Position numbers and translations under genes: made by a program | From: Scatophagus argus | Lineage: Eukaryota; Chordata; Actinopteri; Scatophagidae | Direction of reading: 5' to 3' | Assembly: GCF_020382885.2 (NCBI RefSeq) | Contig: NC_058502.1 | Span: 6,643,501 to 6,707,500, forward strand | Length of the DNA: 64,000 bases | Shown: piece after piece, positions 1 through 24,693 of the stretch | Numbering within the stretch: position 1 is the stretch's first letter | How the letters are laid out: the number at the start of each line of letters is the position of its first letter | Notes under the pieces: model-generated | What the model was told of the DNA's origin: nothing | Seen by the model: only the letters and a program-made list of their open reading frames with translations | Databases searched by the model: none

Positions 1-3000
1 TCAAAATCCCACCATTGCGATATTAAAAATATACTTATAGTATTTCACTTTTGGAGTACAAACGTCCCCTGTGACTGATAAATGATATCATATATAAATT
101 ATCAGATTTTAAATACTGATACAATGATGTGGAACCAGCTTTTTACGACTGTTTGTCGCAGCTTTATTAATGCCAGGAGATTACTTACTACTGATTATAG
201 CTCCACCGACGACAACAAGTTTATGGTTGTTAAGTCATGAAAAATGTCTTTGGCTGGTGTTTATCCTCCTCAGTGTTTGCTTTGTCTTTTTCACTCTTTA
301 ATTCATCCAAAAGGCCACTGCACTCCAGGACTTTTGCACAACTCTGCAACCAGAAACTTGATGTTTTTAATGGCTTACGACTGATGCTAAAACATGAGTA
401 AATGGATTATTTTCCATTTATGGAACTCACTACTTCCTTCTAAACTGTGATCCCTGGTGGTGTTTATGGGACGTTTATCTCTTGCAGTATAGCAGTGCAA
501 CAAACAAACTGTATATGACAGTACTGCACTAGTGTACAGACAACATGGTCTTGTCGACTGATCAGCCAGTATTAAGATGGAGCTGATGAGTACACTGACC
601 CCGTGAGACGTGAGGTCAAAATCCAACCTCTTCAGCTTCAAACATACTATTGGTCACGGGTTTTGTTTGTGGTCCAGAATGAGTTAATCTGAAGGTTTTC
701 ACGCTTCCAGTCTCATCTTAGTACTATCATTCTTCCACTTAAAAATACGAATACTAGAGCGAACATTTCACTTTTTAAGTAAAATTGTACGTACAGGACC
801 ATGACCTGCAACAGAGAGCTTTTACATTGTGGTATTGTTGCTTTTACTTCCACCGCTGTTGTCAGACCTTCCTGTAAACCCCGACTACAAACTCGTGCTC
901 TGCAGCCAACCACTTTTCAAACTCACAGAACTTTATTTCAAATCCTTGTGGACATCCCGAAGTTCCAACAGACACTAAATACAGTTTTCAGGAGCTGCGA
1001 TGAATTTTTTAAGTTGAATAATAAAATAAAAAAAAGAAATTACTACTTAAAGGTTAAAAGTCACAAGAGGTTGAACATGAACAAGAGTTAACAAGGTAAC
1101 TTGTTTTGAGGGCTTTGTGTGTATATTGTGCGTACATAGCCTGAAACATTCATTTAGTTTTAACCAGGTGTCAACATAGGAGTCTGACCTCAAAGTGGGC
1201 TGAACAGTGAGAGGGAGGAGGAAGGAAAAGTCCAGAATGAAGTAAAGAAAAAACACACACGGAAACACACTGCACTCGCACACTTTCAGGTGGAGAACAG
1301 GGATTCAGTGGAAGTTGGCAGTGTGAGCATGTAAAGGGATTAACGCTCATGACAGCAAAGGAGAATCAACTTCCTGAGAGAAATGTTTCAGACTGACACC
1401 AGGAATGAGATGGTTGTCGTTTCGTATAATTAACAAACAAAGGAGTTTTATTCCAAAAGTAACTAAATACTTCCCAGCAGTAACTGACTTAGCGACTTAC
1501 TTCTTTTAGATACTGAATGCAAAATCTCTGGTATCAAACTTCTTCATGCCATCATGTTTATAACTAAAAGTGTTTTCTGCAGCTAGGAGTCTCTGAATCA
1601 CAACAAAAGAAGTAAGGAGTGTGGGATTTGTGGTGCTCATTCTTAAACAACCATCGCTAATGGAAATCTATGCACCAGACTGAGACAGAAACGTTCATGA
1701 GCGAGCCAGTGTTGTCAAGTCTTAGTCACATTCACAGACTGTCTTCCTCACTCCGACTCTGCTGGAAGCTGGCGGCCAAATGAAACGCACTGCATTTTAA
1801 AATTTCATTTACATCTGAGACAATCTACTCAGCTTACCATGAATTGTTTGGTTTCCAATTCTCCACTTCAAATCAGCCTGTTAGGGGGGCTTGTTAAAGG
1901 AGCATTCTGTCAACTTTGTCAAGAAAAAAGTTCAGTTCAGTTTACTCGTCATGGGGATCTTCATGTTGTATCAAAGCTATCGTAATTACATCCGTCTGTC
2001 AAAATTAATTTTCATATCCAGGTGGTGAACAAAACTTGGAGCTCTGAAATGTCCAACCTTCTGATTTACAAATTAAAGAAGGACATCAAACCAAACAAGT
2101 TTATGTAAGTAAACCAAAATTTAGTGAATGTACTGTTTTTGCAGCGCTTTATGGCTCATGTGATGAATTCTGTAAAACATCTTGATTTGATTGGATCACA
2201 TGAACGTTCACAAGCGATTAACATGGGGATCTTTCCCGTGAACATGGCACAATGAAAGGAGCAGCCGAGCAGCATCCTTGCAAATGTAGGATGCGGCAGC
2301 CTTACAGTCACATTATTTTCCATTTTCAAACCACACCTGTCTCCTGTTAGTCCCGAAACTTTATGGAAGAGCAATTCCAAAAATCACCGAATGTCCCTTT
2401 AACATAACAGTCCAAACACCTAAAGAACATAACCAGCAGTATACAAACCTGATTTAGATTAAAAAACTGGAAAATCATTTTGCTGCATTCGAGTGAAATT
2501 GTCAAGACAGAAATCACCAGGAGGTGGGCTGGGAAAAACAGGCGACAGCTTGCAGGTGGAAATCAATATTGTTGGATATCAAAAACAAACTCGTCAAAAT
2601 ATTTGGCTGGAGATCTACCATCTAAATACAGTCCAAAGAAAACATTAATGCAATTGAATCACTGACTTTAAGAGAAGGTACACATCTTTTACATCTATCA
2701 GCTCATCAAACATTGTCAAAGCAGCTAATCAAGCCTCTTTAAATGATGTGACTCCAGTAGCCTCAACGTGTGAACATTCACGAGACATTCCCAAGTTGGG
2801 GCAAATGGGGAGCTTGCCTGTTCTTCCCAACATGGCGTGAATGCATCATTACCCTTTTTATTTTATAGCTGTGACACCACACCAGCAGGAAGCTCCGACT
2901 GGCTCATCTCGATGGTGAAACAAGACTAAACTTATTTAAACCATGTTTTTCTGGCAGAAGACAAAGAAAAGGCAGAAAGATGACCAACTGTTGTATACAG

Positions 3001-3641
3001 TTTATCAATCCATATTGCCTTCCTCTACCTTTTAAAAGAACATTGTGCAGAAAGTGCAAACAAATCAGTGGGAATAACGCAATAAACTATCAGAATAATG
3101 TGAGTAGAAAGACGCTGATCTAACGAATTGATTTTTGTTCTTCATACCAGATTCTTTGAACTGGTACGTGGAAAACTCACCTGCTAAAAAAAGAAAATGA
3201 ACAGGGAAAAGAGAAACCCATAAGCCTTCTCTCAATATGAGAAGATGGGCATCAACATTTCATTAACAGCATTGAGTGGAAGCAGTCATAAGCTACGGGA
3301 AAGTTAAAAGCCAATTATTATTATTTTTTTTGGTTGAATGACAAGGCAATAAAGAAGGTCTTTACTTAAAACATCTATCAAGCGACAAATAAACAAACAC
3401 AAAAAGACACTTAACAAATATTAAAGGATCCCTTTATCGTGTCAGGATGTGCTGTAAACCTGGCAGAATAAAACATGAAGCAGATAAAGTCCAAAGCATC
3501 TAAAGTGCTGAGGTTAAAACTTTCAAACTGATTTGACACCAGACTGGCACAGCGCATTTAAAACAGAGCATAGATTAACAAAAATACACTTAAAAGTTGA
3601 CCAACCAAACGTCCGTGAACAGTTCCTCTGGGCAGTGATCC

Positions 3642-3711
3642 TGTGTGTGTGTGTGTCTGCGTCAGTGCGTGTGTGTCTGCGTCAGTGTGTGTGTGTGTGT
3701 GTGAGTGTGTT
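3642..3711. repeat. Interrupted (GT)n microsatellite
   Basis: Runs of GT are broken by CTGCGTCA and GCGT units, followed by a purer run of about ten GT units. It lies in the predicted adss2 3' flank and produces spurious Cys/Val-rich reading frames. Confidence 0.9.
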
Positions 3712-4024
3712 GAGTCTGTTCCATCACGTCTTTGCATCAGACCTGATGGCAGCTGGTGTTGCCGAGTGTGTTGCGTGTCTGAAGTGAATGGCTATGATAT
3801 GAACAATGACAAACCAAAGAGGGACTTGAGTGTGGGACTCTTATCCTAAAGTGTAAAACTGTTAAAAATCCAGATAGAGACGCTGGGAACCATTCATACA
3901 GAGGCGGGTTAGTCTGATTGGCGTCTGATCCGCAGAGGTCCAGTCTGATGATACACTGATAAAGCATTAAGAACAGACATGATGGTCACGTCTCTCTCAG
4001 AGAATTTAGATAGGTAGGTAGGCG

Positions 4025-4051
4025 GTGTGTGTGTGTGTGTGTGTGTGTGTG
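4025..4051. repeat. (GT)13 microsatellite
   Basis: An uninterrupted GT run is followed by a G-rich stretch. It lies about 75 bases beyond the adss2 stop codon, so it is probably inside the 3' UTR, reading as (AC)n in the transcript. Confidence 0.9.
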
Positions 4052-4126
4052 CGGGGGGGAGGGGAAGAAGGGTACAGTTGATTCGCTGCGGTGCGTCCTC
4101 TTTCCTGAGGGTTCTCCTCCCTTTGT

Positions 4127-18886
<14,760 letters not shown>

Positions 18887-19289
18887 TTCTGCAGGGTCGC
18901 TGGTTGACTACACTTGTGCGCCCTTTCGCACCGTGCTGCGTTGCTGCACCAAAGATAGCTTAGGAACGGTAGAGCTCCCGTCACGGCAACGTTTAGATGC
19001 GAGGAAGTAACACACCTCGCACATGCGTACAAAGTGTCAGAAATTACAAACACCACGCTCAAGTGCGAATAGTATAAACCCCGAACAACTACGCAGCTGC
19101 TGCTTTGTGCCCCAGTCTTTCTTGGAAATAAATCTAAAAATGTCCCTACGTGTTTATTATTGTACTTTATCGATTTAGCCGATAGAGGTTGTTGGAATCC
19201 GATAAGAGGTGAGTCATCTGGCGTTTTTCTACAATCTCCGAAGACACACCCACTACACTGAAGGTGTGTTCAAGTCCAAGGAGGTGCAG

Positions 19290-19500
19290 TGTTTGAAAAA
19301 CTACTCAGATCTTTTACTTACATAAAGTAACCTTACTTTACTTTTAAAATACTGATCAATACTTAAAATGCAAAAAGTAAAGGTACCAATTATGTGGAAT
19401 GGCCTTTTTCAGAATAATGCATATTAAAGCACTGGATTATGACTAGTGATGTATTAGTGTATTAATCACATTAATGAAGCTGCTGGGGTTAATTTGAATC
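19290..19500. repeat. Fish interspersed repeat rich in AAGTA/TACTT motifs, copy 1
   Basis: Repeated TTTACTT, AAGTAA and ACTTTACTTTT blocks around AAAATACTGATCAATACTTA are typical of a common percomorph repeat. A related diverged piece is at 24185-24440. I do not know its class. Confidence 0.45.
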
Positions 19501-20300
19501 ACATATACACTGTCAGGTAGCTTGTAGTAGGAACAAGTTCAGTTCATTCATCATTGAATTTATTACTTCATCAAAAATTACGCAAAACTCTCTTCTGCAT
19601 GTCCTGAAAAAGTGCATTTCGGTATGTTCTCACAAAAATGGTTGCTATACTTCATGAGGTCCAAACAACAACAACAAATCTAAAATAACGCCACAACAAA
19701 CCACAGATGTTATTTTACTGTTCATACAGTAGACTTGGAAGAATTTCTCTCTGGGTTCTGAGTTTACATTCATATTAACTTTATCAAACTGCCTGCTCAT
19801 ACAAAATAAGAACAGGCCTATGGATGCCAGAACTGAACAACTCTGCTCCGTTTTCTTTCAGCTCGCAGCAAGCGTTTGATGCACTTACTAAAGCTCTAAA
19901 ATGGGACAGCATTAGATGTGATCTATCTTGAATTATATGGCTCCCTCTAGTGTTAACCAGAAATACACACAAGTGCCCTATTGCTCACAGTACGGAGGGT
20001 TTCATCACATCACGACTGTCCTGTTCGTGTCCTCTGAGCACAGCGTGGGACAGATGGTCAAGTGGGTGAATAAGAGAGAGTAGCGGGGGCAGTGGGCACA
20101 GGTCACGACCCGCAGGTTTTTCCCCACACCGACTTTGTTTTATGAAAATTGTCAGACATCATCAGTCCACACCAACTGCAATTACAATAAGTCAAGATTA
20201 AGGTCATACTATATTTCCCAGCAGCACATTACAATAGAAAAAGCAGCCCCTGTTCCATGTGGGTGGATTTAGGTTGGTGAAAATGTGTGACGTTCGTTGT

Positions 20301-20316
20301 CCTGCAGGGGGCAGCA
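20301..20316 (+). promoter_or_regulatory. CTCF-like motif upstream of the zinc-finger gene
   Basis: CCTGCAGGGGGCAGCA fits the AGGGGGC core of the vertebrate CTCF consensus with a suitable 5' CC. It lies about 180 bases before the zinc-finger start codon. It is a motif match only. Confidence 0.4.
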
Positions 20317-20405
20317 GAGATCTGACATGCGCGCACGTCAGGGGTTTGTTTATGTGTGCTTCCGTAGCATCTAAGCTAGCACCAAACGGAATTGACTCTG
20401 TAAAC

Positions 20406-20442
20406 CATAGACATAATAAAGAGTTTCTTTAATATGTCTATG
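20406..20442. repeat. Short palindrome (17-bp arms, one mismatch)
   Basis: The left arm CATAGACATAATAAAGA is matched by its reverse complement on the right at 16 of 17 positions, with a three-base loop. It could be a MITE end or a hairpin in the 5' UTR, since it ends 52 bases before the start codon. Confidence 0.8.
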
Positions 20443-20494
20443 CTGTAAACTGCTTCTCGTGCTAATTCTCATTCAGTGGAACATTGACTTCAAA

Positions 20495-20675
20495 ATGTCT
20501 ACTCGGCTGCATCTCAGGGCTGTGGTAAACGAGCGACTGGCAGCCGCTGCTGAGGAAATATTTCAGGTTTTTGAAAGAACTATCGCAAAATATGAAGAAG
20601 AAGCCTCCAGTTTCAAACAGGAGATTGAACGACTAAGAGGTCTGCTGCTGGAGTTTGTACCAAAGCAGAAAACAG
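20495..20675 (+). CDS. Zinc-finger gene coding exon 1
   Basis: Encodes residues 1-60 and one base of codon 61. It contains MSTRLHLRAVVNERL and the coiled-coil-like EEEASSFKQEIERLRGLLLE. Phase and splice sites match exon 2 exactly. Confidence 0.88.
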
Positions 20676-22266
20676 GTCTGTTTATTATATCACTGCCAGA
20701 GTAGACGAGAATAATTATCCGTAAGTGACATCTCGCAACATTACTTATCATTTTTATTTTACTATGTTTTTTATTTGTCGTGACCCTGAACCACCAAGGT
20801 TGCTGGTTGAATAATCGTTTCCCCCCCGTTTTGTGCTAAAACTAGTGGTTAGATAATAATTGTATTAGTTGAAAAACGATTGAAAAGATCCTGAAGTGAA
20901 ATCAGATAAATTGTAGGCCGTATGGATTTTCATCCCACATAATATCAAGTTCACACCAGATAATATAGTATTGTTTTCCCGCAATATAACACCTTGTTCT
21001 CAAATTTAAGTTAGCTGTCATAAACATTTTTAATATTTTTATCATGATCGGAGCTGCAACAATTAGTTGATAAATCATTCATTCAAATGGAAGAAAACGA
21101 CAGCAATTTTTATCATCAAAAGAATCAACTGATTAACTATAATGAAAATAATCATTCGACTTGGGATACTGCCAGTGTCAATTCACAACTTAATCACCAT
21201 TTTGTTAAAGAAGTGAGAATATAAAAGATGTCTTAGGTTCTCTACTCATTTTTTTTTCTCAGACATCTCTCAGTCGGCCATCTGCAAAGAGGAAACTCCC
21301 CCCGAGCTGCACCACTGTGAGCACGAGCTGAGCCCCAGCGGGGACCCAGAGCCTCGACACGTTAAAAAGGAAGACGATGAACTCTGGGCCGGTCAGAAAC
21401 ATGAAGAAGAAGAAGAAGAAGAGGCTCAAGAGGTTAAGGTTGTTGGTGACTCATATCTGCCTGATTCATCTGACTGGGAGCTGAATGAGCAGGAGAACAC
21501 AAAACCACCTTTGCAACCTCAGACTGAAAATGGTGAAAGTGAGACGCACTTTCAGGATCTGCGGGAAACTAAAACGATACAGGTCTTTCTACCTCTTCCC
21601 TCAACTTCACAAACTCTGATCCAACATGAAAGCTTGCAGGACGTAAGGGAAAACGAAAGACCTGCTGAAAGTTTTGCAAACCAACTGCAGACCGATGGAA
21701 GACAAAACTCCTGTATCACTTCCACAAAATCCACCGAGTCAATTCATTTGAATGCAGTGGCACCTCATCGTTGCAATGCGTGCGACAGATCTTTTTCCTC
21801 CAATCAGAATTTGGTAAATCATGCTTTTCGGATACATTTAAAGGACACAGATGTCCTCTGTGCTGTGTGTGGAAAGACCTTAGAGTCCACTGAAAGTCTC
21901 ACCGTGCACCTTAAGTCACACAAGGGCTCAAAATGTTGTCACATGTGTGGTAAACACTGCAACAGTGCGACCTCTCTGACTGAACACATGGCCAGCCATG
22001 CTGGCGTGAAACTCCATCGCTGTCATGTTTGTGGGAAAGAGTGCAGCCGGAAAGCAGACTTAAAGATACATTTGAGGATTCACACGGGCGAGAAGCCTTT
22101 CTGCTGCTCTTACTGTCGTAAACATTTCACCCACAGTGGACATCTAAGGAAGCACATGAGAAGCCACACAGGAGAGAGACCGTACAGGTGTGACATCTGT
22201 GGCAGAGGGTTTCTACAGAGTACACACCTAAAATACCACCTACGGACTCACGCTCAAAAATATTAA
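20495..22266 (+). CDS. C2H2 zinc-finger protein (two coding exons, six fingers)
   Basis: This is a probable nuclear DNA-binding transcription factor. Exon 1 is 20495-20675, exon 2 is 21263-22266, with donor ACAG|GTCTGT and acceptor TTTCTCAG|ACATC. Together they make 1185 nt, or 394 residues. Residues 1-60 form a charged, probably coiled-coil N-terminus (LAAAAEEIFQVFERTIAKYE), a type that heads many fish C2H2 proteins. An acidic linker follows, with a run of Glu residues from a GAA repeat near 21405. Six fingers span about residues 231-390, each with the C-x2-C-x12-H-x3/4-H pattern intact. Canonical TGEKPF and TGERPY linkers join fingers 4-5 and 5-6; the earlier linkers are irregular. No orthologue can be named, because this family expands by lineage. 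The start has A at -3. Confidence 0.9.
21048..21162. repeat. Fish interspersed repeat (ATTAATCGATTAGTC-type) in the zinc-finger intron
   Basis: GAGCTGCAACAATTAGTTGA at one end and TAATGAAAATAATCATTCGA at the other match the start of the same repeat family, as at 16218. It is diverged and truncated. Confidence 0.5.
21263..22266 (+). CDS. Zinc-finger gene coding exon 2
   Basis: Encodes residue 61 to the stop: an acidic region (HVKKEDDELW and a Glu run), a non-conserved spacer and all six fingers. Having the fingers on one exon is usual for C2H2 genes. Stop TAA is at 22264-22266. Confidence 0.93.
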
Positions 22267-22685
22267 CGCTTTCGTCCACGTGGGAGTGGATTTGTCAAAC
22301 CTCTGAGAACAATACGAAAATGTTTTAAAGAGAAACTAAAAAGTTATTTCTTCTTATTCCTTCAGCTAAATGTGAAATTCACCTTCAAGAACAAGCTCTT
22401 GTGTGAGTATGCTCAGAGCAGGAATAGCAACAACAATTTAAACTACATCTGCTGTATTTATTTTTAAAAAATCCTCAGATTTTACTGAGAGATGTTTTTT
22501 TGAACAGTACAATCTGTGTAAATCTCTTTGTAACCCATTAAAATGCCTGTAACCGAAACAGAAAGAAAACCAAACTAGATTTTCTTCATAAAAAAACCTT
22601 AAAACTACCTTTTGGTTGCTGGTTGGATTAGCTTTAGTCCAAAGTTTCACTTTTAGCAGTTAGAATGCATACAAGCCCTGAGTTA
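22267..22685 (+). other. Zinc-finger gene 3' UTR and flank
   Basis: No coding signal is present. The only usable polyadenylation signal seen on the plus strand is the variant ATTAAA at 22537-22542, giving a 3' UTR of about 300 bases. Immediately after it the Tc1-derived element starts. Confidence 0.45.
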
Positions 22686-23229
22686 CACATGGACAAAACT
22701 ACTGGAGCACCTGTTCATTACACCAACAGGGATTTTAATGACATTGCATTGTAAATACACAGACAGCTGTGCAGCTCTAACAGCTTGCACTCTTCTGTGA
22801 AGGCTTTCCACAACATGTTGGAGTGTTTCTCTGGGAATTTTTGCCCATTCATGCAGTAGAGCATTTGTGAGGTCACACACTGATGTTGGACCAAAAGGCC
22901 TGGCTCACAATCTCTGTTCCAGTTCATCCCAAAGGTGTTGGATGGGGTTGAGGTCAGGACTCTGTGTGGGCCAGTCAAGTTCTTCCACACCAAACTCATC
23001 CAACCATGTCTTTGTGAGCTTTGCTTTGTGTACTGGGCCACAGTCATGCTGGAATAGAAAGGTTCCTTCCCCAAACTGTTGCCACAAAGTTGGAAGCATA
23101 GCATTGTCCAAAATGTCTTGGTATGCTGAAGCATTAAAATTTCTCTTCATTGGACGTAAGGGGCCGAACCCAATCTCTGAAAAACAACCTTATAAAGAAG
23201 TGTGTCTGGATACTTTTGTCTATATAGCG
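22686..23229 (-). mobile_element. Non-autonomous Tc1/mariner-type element, copy 1 (transposase remnant)
   Basis: The ends are degenerate inverted repeats of the ACACTATATGGACAAAA type beside TA (22684-22685; CA at the far end). The minus strand encodes the C-terminal part of a Tc1-like transposase, including KTWLDEFGVEELDWPTQSPD and DLNPIQHLWDELEQRL, the region of the last catalytic acidic residues. At 544 bp it lacks the N-terminal DNA-binding half of a roughly 340-residue transposase, and the reading frame is broken, so it cannot be autonomous. It is closely related to the copy at 47288-47817. Confidence 0.85.
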
Positions 23230-23250
23230 CATTTTTTTTGTTCCTGAGTC

Positions 23251-23266
23251 TGCCACCAGGGGACGA
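23251..23266 (+). promoter_or_regulatory. CTCF-like motif
   Basis: TGCCACCAGGGGACGA resembles the CTCF core (CCACCAGGGGGC) with one core change. It sits about 20 bases outside the Tc1-derived element. It is a motif match only. Confidence 0.3.
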
Positions 23267-23454
23267 TCGAGATGTTTTGGATTCACTTTTGGTCAGCTCT
23301 CTTTCGTCTATACATTCAGTCACTGGTACCAAATAACAGGAATGTGTTTTTCCCCAGTTAAGAGTTTTGAACAATAACACTGCTGTTAACAACAACAACA
23401 ACAAGGAAATAATGTCACAATGTGTTTGTCATTATTTTATGTAGCAAAATTTGA

Positions 23455-23745
23455 AAGACCGAAAGGGAGGCTGGAGCCTGTCCCAGCTGCCGGCGGGCGG
23501 GAGGCAGGGTACACACACTGAACTGGTTGCCAGTCAATCGCAGGGCCAACACACAAACATCACACACTCACACCTAGGGGCAATGTAGAGTAGCCATTTA
23601 ACCTAATGTGCATGTTTTAAGGAATGTGGGAGGAAGCTGGAGTACCTGGAGAAAACCTACGCAGACACAGGGAGAGCAGACCCAAAGTGGAAACCGTTTG
23701 GCTTAGAGGTGACATTGCTAACCACCATGGTGCCCCCAGGTAATT
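23455..23745 (+). repeat. Fish interspersed repeat (GTGGGAGGAAGC/GAGAAAAC type)
   Basis: The order GGAGCCTGTCCCAGCTG, GTTGCCAGTCAATCGCAGGG, CACTCACACCTAGGGGCAAT, GGAATGTGGGAGGAAGCTGG and ACCTACGCAGACACAGGGAG is that of a very common teleost dispersed repeat. Its transposon class is unclear to me. It is moderately diverged and has no coding capacity. Confidence 0.7.
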
Positions 23746-24184
23746 ATTAGTTAACAAAGAACAGTTTTAGCAGCTGTGTGCAAGAATTTCACTGTCAGCA
23801 GAGACATTTTTAGATTCATGCTGCAGGTGAGGTCACACGTGTCCCTGAATGTGCCTCTGAAAGTGATGAAATCCCATCGCATTTTGGGCTGAATTCACAT
23901 CCGTGTTTGGAGCTGTCTGTTTTGGACTGGATCACCCACAATGCATTTTAGTGCTGATAGAAGCCTACAAGTGGGACGAGAGTTGCAGTGGTTTACGAAG
24001 CATGAACCTGTGGGCAGAAACAACCTCGTGTCATGAAAAATAATGCAAACGTCGACGTTTTATGACTCTGGTCAAACTGAAACCTTTAAAAACACGCCAT
24101 CATTTGGACGTTTATGCTAAGCAGTTCCTGTAAATTTAGAGATGAGGCTCATGCTTTTAGAGACCTCACAGTAACGGGAGGTTT

Positions 24185-24440
24185 TGATAACAGTAGTGTT
24201 GTACAAGTCTGATGTGCTCTCAAAGTATTACACACTGACAACATTTAGTCACTTGAGATGCACTGAGAAAATGTAGAAGTGTAACCTCTAAAGCAAACAG
24301 TATGCAGCGTTCAAATCACTTGTACTTTATTTTCTATTTCATGCATCATTTTACTTCTTCACTAAACCTGGCAGATTGTACTTTTTATTCCACTGCATTT
24401 GTCTGACAGCTTTAGTCATTTACTTTTCAGATTACGAATT
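24185..24440. repeat. Fish interspersed repeat rich in TACTT motifs, copy 2
   Basis: CACTTGTACTTTATTTTCTA, TTTTTATTCCACTGCATTTG and TCTGACAGCTTTAGTCATTT match the same family as 19290-19500. It is diverged and non-coding. Confidence 0.5.
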
Positions 24441-24675
24441 TTCAGGCCCTTCCTGAAAGGAAGGATGAAACCAAAGGATGAGGTCTTTCTTTATTATTTA
24501 AGAAAATTCTCCTGCTTCTTTAAATTAAATGAACTATTCAAAAACCCTTCTTGGATAAGCAGGGACATTCAGTGTCACAAAGCTGAAAACAGCTGATGTT
24601 CTGTGCTCGTGAGGTCTGTGGCTCTCACAGGAAAGCCTCACTACAAAGTGAGAGTTGTAGTTGTTGACACTTTGT

Positions 24676-24693
24676 GTCACTAGGTGGCACTGC
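24676..24693 (+). promoter_or_regulatory. CTCF-like motif
   Basis: GTCACTAGGTGGCACTG is a good match to the CTCF core (CACTAGGTGGCAC). It lies in the gene-poor interval between the zinc-finger gene and slc29a1. Confidence 0.4.

Larger units (their letters stand above)
1..4126. other. Non-coding flank downstream of adss2, probably including its 3' UTR
   Basis: No reading frame here resembles a known protein, and the short frames lack flanking splice sites or family motifs. The part nearest 4126 must hold the adss2 3' UTR on the minus strand. Reverse-strand AATAAA signals (TTTATT on the plus strand) occur at 2857-2862, 1447-1452, 932-937 and 163-168. The first would give a 3' UTR of about 1.3 kb, but which one is used cannot be told from sequence. 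Dinucleotide repeats lie at about 3642-3711 and 4025-4051. I see nothing else recognisable. Confidence 0.5.
18887..20494. promoter_or_regulatory. Divergent promoter interval between adss2 and the zinc-finger gene
   Basis: The two start codons face away from each other across 1.6 kb. The first 200 bases next to adss2 are GC-richer than the surroundings and have several CpGs, suggesting a TATA-less promoter; no TATA box is evident for either gene. A CTCF-like motif lies at 20301-20316 and a near-perfect 37-nt palindrome at 20406-20442. The middle (19290-19500) holds a fish repeat. Exact transcription start sites cannot be read from sequence. Confidence 0.5.

Noticed and set aside
22867..23247. 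126-codon plus-strand frame over the Tc1 element
   Set aside because: It is the antisense of the transposase remnant on the minus strand.
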